From Polytrichum commune (Eukaryota; Streptophyta; Polytrichopsida; Polytrichales; Polytrichaceae): a stretch of DNA of 64,000 nt. Location of the stretch: positions 56,931,554 to 56,995,553 of the forward strand of contig OX485803.1 in the NCBI GenBank assembly GCA_950295325.1, read 5' to 3'. Shown here one piece after another: positions 36,700-47,689 of the stretch. Positions within the stretch are counted from its first letter, which is position 1; each line of letters begins with the position of its first letter. Under the pieces are notes generated by a model. The model ran no database searches and was not told the origin of the DNA. It saw only the letters and a list, made by a program, of their open reading frames with translations. The translations under genes were made by a program, and so were the position numbers.

Positions 36700-37085
36700 C
36701 CTTTGGACAAAGCACCCTTCACCCTTCACCCCAAATTTAAAAATACAAATAATTAAATTCACATATTGTAATGATAGATTCCCCATGACCGTGACTTCAC
36801 ACGAACTTGACAAATACACTACACTCAAACCACTATTATCCCAACAAGGTTGGGATATATTACCCCCCATAATCCTCAGAGTGAGAATAAGAAGACCATA
36901 CACAACCACACCATACAAAGCCTCAAAAACCCTAAAGTTGCCCCTCATATATAGCACTCATAAACTATTGGAATTTTTCTCTCAAACAACCATAAGATAC
37001 TTAGCACACATCATACTTAACAAACACAAACTTGAAAAGAAACAATCACCTAGTTCCAATGCACTAAAACCTCCCCCACCACTTG
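36700..37085 (+). pseudogene. 3' fragment of a second, related LINE
   Basis: The plus-strand reading IQIIKFTYCNDRFP ... DKYTTLKPLLSQQGW ... TTIRYLAHIILNKHKLEKKQ aligns with the C-terminal end of the LINE at 24.97 kb (IQFIEFTYCHDRFP ... TKYDPLINTIQNNGW ... NAIKYLTYLILNKRKLDNKQ). It begins inside the endonuclease-like domain, as expected of 5'-truncated insertion. Identity is moderate, so it is an older or different subfamily. It abuts the R1 terminal repeat at about 37117. Confidence 0.75.
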
Positions 37086-37142
37086 TACAACACTACCCCT
37101 CGGTCCACGTACAAAGGCCAAGGTTCCATGTACCGGTCCCGG

Positions 37143-40100
37143 CAATGAACGGGGAGTACCGAACTTTAGTTACGAGCTAGCCAAAATTTTTTGAAGATTT
37201 CCGAATGAGTTTGCAATGATTCGGACGAGGTACCGACTTAAAATTAGAAAGGTCGGAAATTGACCGGTTGAAATGAGAAAATATCGGCAATATAGCTGGT
37301 TGAGGCATCATATTTTAGGATATTTACCGAGCCAATTTTTAAATTTTAGGCAAGTAGCCGAAGGGATTAGGGATAGGGTGGAAATTTTTACTAGGGTAAT
37401 ACTAGAGTCATAACTCATAAGGTTAAGATTCTAAGAACCATGAAGGCTAAGTAATTTAGGGAAGGTTCCGTTCACAAGGCCGATTAGGGTTTTGAGCCGC
37501 TCTAAGCATCCAAGGACCCTCTGTCACCAGTATAAGGAGCTGGAGTCCTTTCTGCAGAGTATCTCACTCCTCCATGGGGATTTCTCTGTGTGTTGAGTGC
37601 TCTCTCTACTGCTCTTCCGCTTCTACTAGATTCATCTTGATTTGGGTGCGAAGAGGAGTTTGTAGCCTTTGGGTAGATCTTTGTGGGTGATGGATCTTTC
37701 TGCTTGATGTGGGTGCTAGCCTGCGAGGAGGAGTTTGTAGCAGTTCGTGGGTGCAATTCGGAGTTTGTGGTGTCCCCGAGGTGAGGAGCAGTTCTCTGAT
37801 ATTTCAACGCCGTTGGCTACTTCGATGCTGTGGATACTTCGCCTTCGCCGCTGGATGCTTCTCGACAATTACCTGGTGAGTTCATGGGTTCGCCGTTCTT
37901 TGTCGATTGTGGCGATTGTCTACGCTACCGGCGTTTCTGCTTGATCGTGTGCCGATGTGGCTGTCTACTGCGCTACCGGCGCTTGATGCATAATCGATCG
38001 CTGTCTACAGCACTACCCGGTATACAGATTGTTCCTGTCTACAATCTGATCGATCCACTGTAGTAAGAACCTGCTAGGGGGGCTGGATCAAAGTTAGCCT
38101 TCCAGACTTCTTCTCCGGTTGCGGATCCCTGCCTTCGTCGACTCGCCTCTTGATTTGAAGCCGCTGAGACTTGCGGCGACTGGACTCGCTGAGACTAGGC
38201 CCTTGCGGTGAGTGGAGGCCAGCCGTGTAGGTCTATTTGTTTTGTTTGTCCATGAGCATCCATGTTTTCTCTTTCGACGAGGATCGATACAAGGGAGCAG
38301 CACCATACTCATACCGCGATGTGTTGTACCTCGAGTCCGCTAGATTCAGTTGGCCGCTGCATAATCTCCGGCTATTGACACTGCTTAAATGGAGACTTGA
38401 AGAAATCTCGAACTCCTTCATCGCCGCCTTCAACGCCTTCATCTGGTCCACAAACCCAGTGACTGCAACCTCCCTGATACCTGTAGTTGAAATCAGAGTA
38501 GTGCTCTCGAAATTGTCGTAGCAATGTACACTCCAGAGCCTCTGTTTGTATGTTTGTATGTTGGGCCTCAATTGCGACCTTGATTTTGTCTTGATTCAGA
38601 GGAGATGTCACCCTTTTGAATATCGGCCTCTTTCTGCAGTTTGTCTGTCTGTTGAGCAACTCTGGCCATTAGTATCCGATATCAGACCATTTGTATTCGC
38701 AGGGGTTTTGAGAGTCGGACAGTATGTGCACGGGCTGTTGTTTGCATGTCTGTCTGTTGGTGGATAGAGGGTGTAACATAATAGAGAGCGATTCACATGA
38801 GGTACTTCATTACATGTCTGTCTGAGCTTTTGGTGGATAGGCAGCGATGCCGAAGCTTGCTGGTTGTTCCCTCATTCTTCTTGGATAGTTAGTAAGTCAA
38901 ATTGCATGGATAGTTAGTAAGTCATTCTTGCATGGAGGTGATCCGGCATTAGATTGTTACAGTCCAGAAGCAGTTACATGTCTAGGCAGGTTTGTTTGTA
39001 GTTAGAATATGACATGATCAAATTTGAGGAATTTTTATTTATTTTGCATTTCTGTATTCTGAATTATACGTGGTGAAGGGTTAATTATGATTTCGATGAG
39101 GTTTTGAGGATACTGCCATGAAGGGTTTCGGCAACAGTTTGTTCTGCTGCAATGAATTCAACTAACCTAATGTGCTTGTTCGCTTACTGGAATGTACTTG
39201 TTCTGCTTTTTTTGTTATTGTAATGTGCTTAGTTCTGTTTGTTCGGTTACAATAACTGAATGTACTTGTTCTTCAAAACTAAGAAGATATGTGATGCATA
39301 CTTGTGAAATGTGGAGGGTACTGCGGAAGTATATATACCGCTATGTGTATTTAGTGACTTAGTGTGTAGTTTAGAAAATTGTGTATGTTATATGATATAG
39401 TTATCATAAGTGTAGCTTCGTTTATCTCTTGATTGAATACGTAGGTCCTCCCAATTTTCTTACATGAAATGTGGGCTTGGAATTAGGAATGGCAAAACGA
39501 CAAAGGTCCTTAAAGGAACATTTTTTGACCACTCCTCGAAATATTGACATAGATGATTTAGCATCTGAAACATGTGCATTGGATGATTTGCCCTCTTCTC
39601 AAGTTCTAAATGTACAAGGTATATGGAAAGACCAATGGTTTAGCCAATTTGATTGGCTAGATTTTTCTCCCGATTCGGGAAGAGTGTGTTGTAAAATCTG
39701 CAAGGAGAAGGGTGGACGTTCGGTATATGCCAAGGAGGGATCCAAAAATCTAAAGGTAAGTGCATTTCATGATCATGCATGTTCTAGTGAACATAAATTT
39801 TTTTTTGGACTTTACAAAGTGGTGGTAAAGTGTTGGAGAAGGCGATCAAACAAGGGCAACATGCATGTGATGAATCATTGTCATCATTGTTTCGTGCTGC
39901 CTACTTTATAGGAAAGCAATTCCTCCTTTATGCAAAATTTCTTCTTTGTGTTCATTGCTTGTTAGTGTAAAGACTCCTATCACTGCATCTTTGTATCATG
40001 ATGAAAAATCATGTGCTGATTTAATTGCATGTATGTCTAATGTCATCCAAAAAAAAATCATATGTAAGGTTTGAAATTCTCCTTTCTATGGTATCATGAT

Positions 40101-42113
40101 TGATGAATCTATGGACATAAGTGTTACCGGTCATCTTGTTGTATTTGTTACAATTATAGAGGAATGTGTGTCTTTGACTGTTCTTTTAGGTTTGTTAGAG
40201 ATTGAGGGTGGAAAAAAATATGCTAGTATTATTTTTGAATGTTTAGTCAATCACTTAAAGATTTGGGAACTTGATTTATGCAAGTGTGTGGCATTTGGCA
40301 GTGATGGTGCAAACACCATGGTGGGATCTCATGGTGGAGTAGCAACAAGATTAAAAAACAACCTAAACCCATTCATTTTGTCTTGTTATTGTGTTGCTCA
40401 TAGGACTAATCTAGCTGCACTTGATGCATCTAAAACATCAGATTGCAAGGTAATATCCGATGAGGTTGATAATATTTTGAATGCAATTGCTTCATATTTT
40501 AATATGTCAAGTAAGCGTAAACATGCACTCACAACCTTGCAAATAATATTTTTTTATGCTAAAAAAACTATGAAACGGTATCATAAGACACGATGGCTTA
40601 GTAGATGGCAAGCTGTGACTATCTTACGTGATTCATTAGAGTATGTTTTGTATTTTTTTCGTGATGTAAAAGATAAAAAAGACCTTTGTCAAATGAAGGT
40701 TGTTTTTGCCAAGTTAAAACAATTTAAATACATATATATTTTGTATTTTCTAACTGATATCTTACATTCCTTAGCATTGTTATCGAAGATTTTTTAAACA
40801 AATTTGTGGATGTCACAACTATTGGTAGTATTGTTAGAACCGAGATAGCACAAATTAGAATGTTGTTTATTGTTGAGCAAACTGATTTGAATGCTTCTAC
40901 ATTTAACGAAAACACTGGCTATCATTTCATTCCCGAATATGGCCCTCTTGGGTGTCATCTTCGAAAGCTTTCAAGTGAAATTCATGGAAAAATGTATCAC
41001 GGTTTTTAAATGGACCGGTCTAGATTAGGATTTGACCTTGAGAAAACACTTAAATTCCAACGTGCCTTTACGGAAGCTGTTTGTGCAGGCTTGGATGCTA
41101 GATTTGTAGACAATGATCTTATTTCATGTTTTAAAATCTTAAATCCTACTGATATGCCTTCAAAGTAGATAGGCCTCCAAAATTGGGGGGTGGTTGAATT
41201 GGAGAAATTACTAGCACACTATGGGCATGATCGCTCCCAATAAGGTTCAAAATTTCCCCCCTTCGTTGATGTGATGGCTTGCAAGCGTGAATTTCTAGCT
41301 TTCAAATTGCAAGCCACCACTGAATGGGGAGATAAGACTTGTAGAGATTTATGGGGCATGATCACATGCAATCATTCTTTGCAAATCCGATATCCTAATT
41401 TGCTTCTCCTTGCTGATTTGGCTAGAGTACAATGTGTATCGACATCCACTTATGAAAGGGCCTTTAATGTCCAAAATTTAATAAAATCACGAGTGAGAAA
41501 TAGACTTGGAAGTAAAAATTTGGAAGCTATGCTTAGAATTGCTTTAGAGGGACCAAATGAGAACTTTGATAATATTATTGAAGAGGCAATTCCTTTGTGG
41601 AAAAGTGGAATTAAATACCGGGTTTTATATGCTAATCCTTCACTTTATGTGTCTTCGGGAAGTGATGCATCTTGTTCAATAAGTTCAACTATGTTTTCTA
41701 ATTCTGAGGATACGGATATCTAAGAGATGCATGTATTGTTGTACTAACTAGCCTCTTAATAAAGTATGAACCCTTTTTGGATTTATACATTTTCTCAAGG
41801 CTAAATCCTTGGCCCCAAGTTGGTGGGGGCTTGGCAAGGTTCAAATCCTTCCAAGGATACTTGGATTTTATATCAACACAAGTTCACCCATTTAAAAGCA
41901 TAATACCAATTTTTTTATAATATAAAAAAAAAACAAATCCGACATACAATACAAATCTTCGGAAACATACCGAATGAGAAAGTTAAATATCGGAATTTAA
42001 CCGACAAAAAAAATTGGATTTAGGTAGCTTCCGATCAAAAAAATAAAAATCCGAATCTTTTCATAAAAGATCGGAAATCTACCGATTTTTGTAAAAAAAC
42101 TCCCCGGACATTG
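37143..42113 (+). mobile_element. hAT transposon with complete ends and 8-bp target duplication
   Basis: The element starts CAATGAACGGGGAGT and ends with the complement of CAATGTCCGGGGAGT, giving 15-bp terminal inverted repeats with two mismatches. It is flanked on both sides by GGTCCCGG (37135-37142 and 42114-42121), a perfect 8-bp duplication as expected of hAT transposition. Removing it rejoins the R1 terminal repeat as ccggtcccggtctg. Its length is 4971 bp. The transposase lies in its right half and is broken; the left 2.3 kb (37143-39470) is long leader or intron-like sequence without a supported gene. Confidence 0.88.
39471..41723 (+). pseudogene. hAT transposase with N-terminal zinc finger, frameshifted
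   Basis: The pieces in order are: 39488 onward, MAKRQRSLKEHF then a Cys2-His2-type zinc finger (CCKICKEKGG ... FHDHACSSEH); a frameshift near 39800 after a run of T; 40096-40797 with the catalytic-core start MIDESMD, FGSDGANTMVG and CVAHRTNLA, typical of the DUF4371/ZNF862-like hAT group; a frameshift near 40795; stops after 41000; and finally 41271-41723 with the C-terminal dimerisation region (STYERAFNVQNLI, NRLGSKNLEAMLRIALEG) ending in TAA. Several disruptions mean no active enzyme. The copy at 30.5-32.3 kb derives from the same family. Confidence 0.88.
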
Positions 42114-43048
42114 GGTCCCGGTCTGTTTTTTAAATGGGTGACAAATGGGTGACATCATCCCAAAAATGGGTGATGTCACCCATTTTATGGAAGGGTACTT
42201 CTATGTGGGGTGTCTGTTTATTTTGATTTCTTGCTTTCTAACTAAATTTGGTGAGTGATAAGACATGACACTTTATGAAGGTCACCGGCAATGGAGGTCA
42301 TCATCATTTAAATTTTTATATTTGTTTTGCACATCAATTCCAAATTATGTGTTGTTGATATGCGTAGGTTGGTACTACTGTCATCTATGGATATATATAT
42401 ATAAAAGTTGAAATCGTCATTGTATATTGTTTATAAGTGATTTTTGATACATTTTTTTATTAAACCCGACACGTAACATGGGCCATCATTAGTACATATT
42501 GACTAGATTTAAGATAACGGTAGTCTAAAATGAATTTAAAGTAAAAGCACATAGTTCATTTTTTTGCGTTAATAGATTTGCATAAATAACATGCGTTTAC
42601 ATGGTTTAGGGTTTGTTACATGGTTTAGGGTGTGCCTCGTAGAAGAATTGAATTATTACAAAGGAGAGATTCCTCATGTGATTGTCAATATGTGGTTTAG
42701 CTTATTGACGAAATCCATGAATATTCTGATTACTTTGGCCAAGATTGGGTAAAAGTCTATAGCAGGACAACCTAATTTAAAATCATAATAAATCTAAGAA
42801 TCTTGACAATTTTGATTAATGTTGACTACATTGTAAATTTCAAGTTACACTAATTTAAAAAAATTAAATGCAAGAGTATGGACTATACCCAAGTGCCCCC
42901 AGTTTTGGTAAGTAAATGGCCTACTCACTGTCGGATTGTTGTTTGGGTAATTAGAGTGAGGCGAGTGACCATCAACATTACATGAACTGATACATAGAGA
43001 TTTTTTAAGTTTATACCCCTAATTGATAATCTATTTGTCAATGCAACC

Positions 43049-43458
43049 CACGGGTAGATCACTCCATTGTCAAGTTGAACACCACGTGCGACCAAAAAAA
43101 ATCTTCTTTTGGTAAGTTGCACCACCAAAATGGGTCAAACTTTTATCAAATTTTTTTCATAAGTAGATATACACAGTACCTATGACATAGTCAAAAGTGG
43201 TAACTAAATTTGATGATTTTTTTTTTTCATAAAACATACCATTTCTAACTAGAATGACACAAAATTGAACTAAAAAATTTACTAAAAAAAATAAAGATGA
43301 CTAAAAATTTCAAAAAAGTATACAAAAGATACTATCAATGGTTATGTATATGTAGAAAAAATATCATAAATTTTAAAATTATATATGACATGTAATATAG
43401 GGGTAGCAAACTTTGTCCGCACGTGGTGTCAACTTGGCAATGAAGTGACCTCCCCGTG
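43049..43458. mobile_element. MITE, 410 bp, with 41-42 bp inverted repeats
   Basis: The terminal inverted repeats are at 43049-43090 and 43418-43458 (starting CACGGGTAGATCACT and CACGGGGAGGTCACT, both ending in CACGTGCG). The target duplication ATGCAACC occurs at 43041-43048 and 43459-43466. R1 copy A carries the empty site with a single 'atgtaacc' (18952-18959), which proves insertion. The interior is AT-rich and non-coding. The 8-bp duplication fits hAT or a related superfamily; the long inverted repeats are more like Mutator-type, so the class is open. Confidence 0.9.
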
Positions 43459-43957
43459 ATGCAACCACTACATAAAGTGAAATAATCATGTGTTTGTTTA
43501 AAAAAAACTTAACTATGACACCTAAATGATACGAAAATAGTCTTTTAAAATAGTCATGAGTGTTTCCTTTGGTTTGTTTTCTTTATATATATATATATAT
43601 ATATATATAATTGTTAAGATCTAGATTCTAAAAATATCATAAAATACACGTTCCCTAGGAGTACTCCTCAAAAGAAAGGACTTGAAGAACAAAGTGGCCT
43701 TTAGTACCCAAAAGTGTACCCTAGGTGATCGGCCGATCCGGTCACTGGAGCTTTCTAACGGGCACATGTCCTTCTTATGACCGTTAGGACCGCCGGTCCT
43801 TTGGCACCCGTTCTTGCACAACACAAAATGTTGGACACCCACTCATGGGGGGTACCAGTCCTTGGGTGAGAGGGATGGGCACATGGCACCACCCTCTTTT
43901 CACTGGCCCACCCATTTATTTAAAAAATGGACCGGGACCGTTAAATGGAACCTTGCC

Positions 43958-46239
43958 CTAGAACATGTATTCAACCATCTTTATACCTCTTGCCCACACG
44001 GATAAAGATGGGAAATGGTGAACGGACATCGCGCATCAAGTGTAATCAAACATTGACATTCCTTTTAGTTATTATGTGTTATGTTGTTCTTGCCATTCTG
44101 TTAGTTATTGTTTTACATGATCCTTGCATAACATTGGCCAAGTTTCAATCCAAATTTTGTTGATGCTATTAATCATAGATTTACCAATGTAAGACAAATT
44201 TTGTTGTGTAAATCTAATTGGTAGAAGTTGCAAGGTCCACATGAAAAACATACGGAATTGTAACACCCACATACCTTCCTATTATTGAGAGAATTGAAGG
44301 TACATTTCTACTTCTAGTCATGTTCTTTACAACGGTTAAACTGCAAATGTTGGTTAAACTATAGACATTGGGTAAATATGGCCCCAACTTAGGGCCCCTT
44401 CACACACAGGTCAAGAGCTCTGATCATAAAATCCAAGGGCCATACTTTGCAATTGATGGGCCTCCAACCTTAATGTAAAGTGAAAGTGGACCATGTTGAA
44501 ACGGGACTATAACATGTTTTATAGAAAATACAAAATAGCAAGTGGTTCAAGTTCCCATCTTAGTAATATAATATTTCTAGAAGCCAAAGACAATTTAACC
44601 ACTTGCAACATCCCCTAGTTTTACATTAGACCCATCTTTCTTCTTCTTCTTCTTCTTTTTCTCTTATCATTGGACCATGAAGGACGCCATATAGATTCCT
44701 CGTTCATTCAAATTTTTTTGGGTCACTCAAACCCTCAATGTCTTATATGAAGTTAATTTGGAACGTCTCTGGGTTGTCAACCAATCACATGATTCACATA
44801 CCACGGGTGAAAGTCCAAGGGCCTCAACCTCTAGTGTAAAGTGGCCCTTATGCAACTTGAGTTAACTCTTAACCAGCAACCCTAGGTGGCCGGTTTAGAC
44901 TACGGTGAAGAAGTATAGGAATGGAGCAATATGATTGGCTACAAAATGGGTTCTTCACCAACTGGAGTTTACACTATGGCCAAGACTTTTCAAGTGGAGA
45001 ACTTCAAGCATGGATGAGAAAATGACATGGTGGCCAACATGACAACACTTTTCGCTAAGCAAGTTCTCTGGAGCTCAAGTTTCTTGGGCAACCTCAAACC
45101 TTTAGACAAAAAGAAATTGACCTCCAAAAAACTCCAACTTGAAGTTTATTTTATTTTATTAATTTTCCCCATCTTGTCCATCACACCAACCATGGGCTCA
45201 AATGACCTTTGTCTTGGGGTGAAATTCTTGACTGACGGGAGCACTTCAGACCTTGGACAATTGCCAAAATAACTATAATTATCTATAATTTTTTAAATAC
45301 ATTTTAGGGAACAACTATAGTCAATGAGAAATTTTTTGAATCGACTTGAAGAACAACTATAGTTAACTCAAAAAATTCCAAGAATTATTAAATATTTGAA
45401 GAAGTACACCTCTTGATGTGCTTTAGTTGAGGGTCTTTAATATGCTCAGGCCACTGAGGATCATTAAGAAACGCCTTTATACGATTACTCATAGTGTTGG
45501 GCTCCGGAACAACCTCCATGTACACCAACACAAATAACACACTACACTAAATAGGATATTTAGTGTTTGATACACTAATTACGAACACATGCACTAAATA
45601 CCAATAACCCTATGAAAGTAAGTAACATTAAATGTAAACTCAAACACTAAATATCAACTATGGTAATATGAGGAAGTTACATGTTTGAATTTAGTGTTAG
45701 TAAGGATATGGAACAAAATTTAAAAATGATAAAAGGAGAATTCCAACATCATATCTTCTAACAAAGCTTCTAGCACTAATTATCAAAAGAATTGAAAATT
45801 AGTGTTGAGCAAGGTACGGTGGTAACAACATTAAATATAATCAAGCACTAAATATCCTATTTAGGGAAGTGACACTACAACACTACAACAAAATTCTGTG
45901 AGCAGACTACATTCAACTTTAGTTAACTACAATTTTCTGGACAACTATAGGTACGGAAGGGCAACTGAGTAAGTAATAGTTGAAATTAAGTTATAGCTGG
46001 TGAGTTGTCCAAGGCCTGGAGGGAGCAGGTCTTGGGCGTGGTCTAAAGGGGGCCTTAACTAACTTAGTCTGTAGGAGAGGAGAGGAGGCAGCAGCAGGAG
46101 TGCAGGCGCTGGTTGGTAGGTCGCAGGGGAGCGTGACAGCAGAGCCTGGGAAGGAGGTGGGTAGCAAAGAAGGGTGGGTGCCACTACTAGTAGGTCGCAA
46201 ACTCATCCAATACAAATCCAGCTGCCACCACTGCGGTTG
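43958..46239. other. Intergenic, mostly featureless
   Basis: No gene is supported. ORFs of 60-80 residues show no motif. It holds a TTC run near 44638-44665 and the inverted repeat described separately. Confidence 0.35.
45535..45880. repeat. Inverted-repeat segment, possible small element
   Basis: The sequence 'ctaaataggatatttagtg' near 45546 recurs as its complement 'cactaaatatcctatttag' near 45846, with 'cactaa' motifs scattered between them. Just beyond is CACTACAACAAAATTC (about 45879), which resembles a CACTA terminus, but no partner end was found. It may be a degraded MITE. Confidence 0.35.
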
Positions 46240-46615
46240 TCATTGTGAGCTGTGCAGCTGCACTCTACATGCTTGTCATTCTTCTTCCTCTCTGGTGCCA
46301 AGTGGTGAGAGAGGCTTGTGATTCTTCTTCCTTTTTGGTGCCGAGTGGTGAGAGAGGCTTGTCATTTTTCTTCCTCTTTTGGTGCCGAGTGGTGAGAGAG
46401 CTTGCCATCTTTCTTCCTTTATGGTGCCGAGTGGTGAGAGAGGCTTGCCATTCTTCTTCCTTTTTGGTGCCGAGTAGAATTTAGAGGCTTGTCATTCTTC
46501 TTCCTCTCTGGTGCCGAGTAGAATTTAGAGGCTTGTCATTCTTCTTCCTCTCTGGTGCCGAGTGGTGAGAGAGGCTTGTCATTCTTCTTCCTTTTTGGTG
46601 CCGAGTGATAAGAGT
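46240..46615. repeat. Minisatellite, about 8 copies of a roughly 43-bp unit
   Basis: The core 'tggtgccgagtggtgagag' recurs about every 42-49 bp, each time followed by aggcttgtcattcttcttcc or a close variant. A sub-variant reads 'gagtagaatttagaggc'. Short plus-strand ORFs through it are a consequence of the repeat. Confidence 0.9.
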
Positions 46616-47689
46616 GCAGCGGCAACTCACCAGGGTTTTCTCATCTGATTCATGGGGACGCTATTGTGGTGTGCGGACGGGAGCGGAGGGAGAGTTCAGT
46701 TGACAAGTCTTGTGAGGCAATTGGAAGAGACACTTTCGAAGCAAGGATTGCTAGCCATTGCTGTTCTCAATCTCACATTCTCATTTTTAGATTGGAGCTC
46801 CCGATTCTGGTTGTGGGCAGGCGTATGTTGAAGTCTCACATGTCATGGAAAGGGCAATGGTTGCCAACTTGAAGCATGTCTTTGCCGAATTCCTCCAATA
46901 TTGTTAGTTGAAGCACGGGCATATTTCTTGAAGTACATTTGTGTAGAAAATGGGTCACTCTTCCTCGTCTAGTACTACACCATCATAGCTAGGCTCTCCT
47001 AACTCAGTGCATTCCCCAGTCACACCTCATGTCTAAGCATGCAACTCCTCTATTATGCTTTTTCCTCGGCAATTCTTTCTTTAGTCGCATGGACATTGGA
47101 TTCTATAGTAGGGAAAGGGAATCCACTCACTTTAGAGTACTCATATTATGAAGGGTTTCGGGGATGACCTCAAGCGATGTGTCAAGATTGCTCTCGTCTC
47201 GCACAGCGATTCCTACGAAAAACAATGTCATTGCTGAATCCTCTTTGTAGATCTTATCCATTGCAAGCTTAAATTGATTGCAAATGTAAGTGGGGTTTAC
47301 GGGAACATTGAGAAGCCTATATCAAGTTTATGTGTCAAACGTAAGACGTGAGATATTGTTGGAATTGGGTGGCTAATGATCTGGCTTTTAGGATTGGTGA
47401 GAGAATGGTTGTAGTTGTCTTTCTTTGATTTGTTTCCATGTTGGTCCCAAAGGGTCGATCATCACATTTTGGGTAGCTTGTGACTTGTCCCGTGCTCCCT
47501 CCATGCCTTGTCTGATCATTCTCTTAGTTATTCCACGAAGATGATCGGGACTTCATTATTCTCAAACATGTAGCCTTCTCCGCCATCGCACACCAAGGAG
47601 ATTGATATCAACAACAAGATTGGTAAATTCTTAATATCATTCTCCTATTTTGTCTATGAAAATTGTTTGTTGTTATATATATACTAGGT
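46616..47689. other. Intergenic, no feature recognised
   Basis: No supported coding sequence or repeat. A 68-residue ORF at 46666-46872 has no family signature. Confidence 0.3.

Larger units (their letters stand above)
37117..43957 (+). mobile_element. R1 element copy B with long terminal inverted repeats, split by a hAT insertion
   Basis: The left end 'ggccaaggttccatgtacc' (37117-37135) continues after the hAT insertion at 42122 (tctgttttttaaatgggtg). It mirrors the right end at about 43907-43957, whose complement reads gggcaaggttccatttaac followed by ggtcccggtcc and attttttaaat. That is a terminal inverted repeat of roughly 47 bp at about 85 percent identity. The interior matches R1 copy A. 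Element length without the hAT is about 1.87 kb including a 410-bp MITE. It encodes no transposase, so it is non-autonomous. A target duplication is not evident. Confidence 0.65.

Noticed and set aside
37490-38560. Protein-coding gene in the left half of the hAT element
   Set aside because: ORFs of 60-112 codons overlap on both strands without motifs; the region is better read as leader or intron of the transposon.
45879-45900. A second CACTA terminus (CACTACAACAAAA...)
   Set aside because: No complementary end and no flanking 3-bp duplication could be located.
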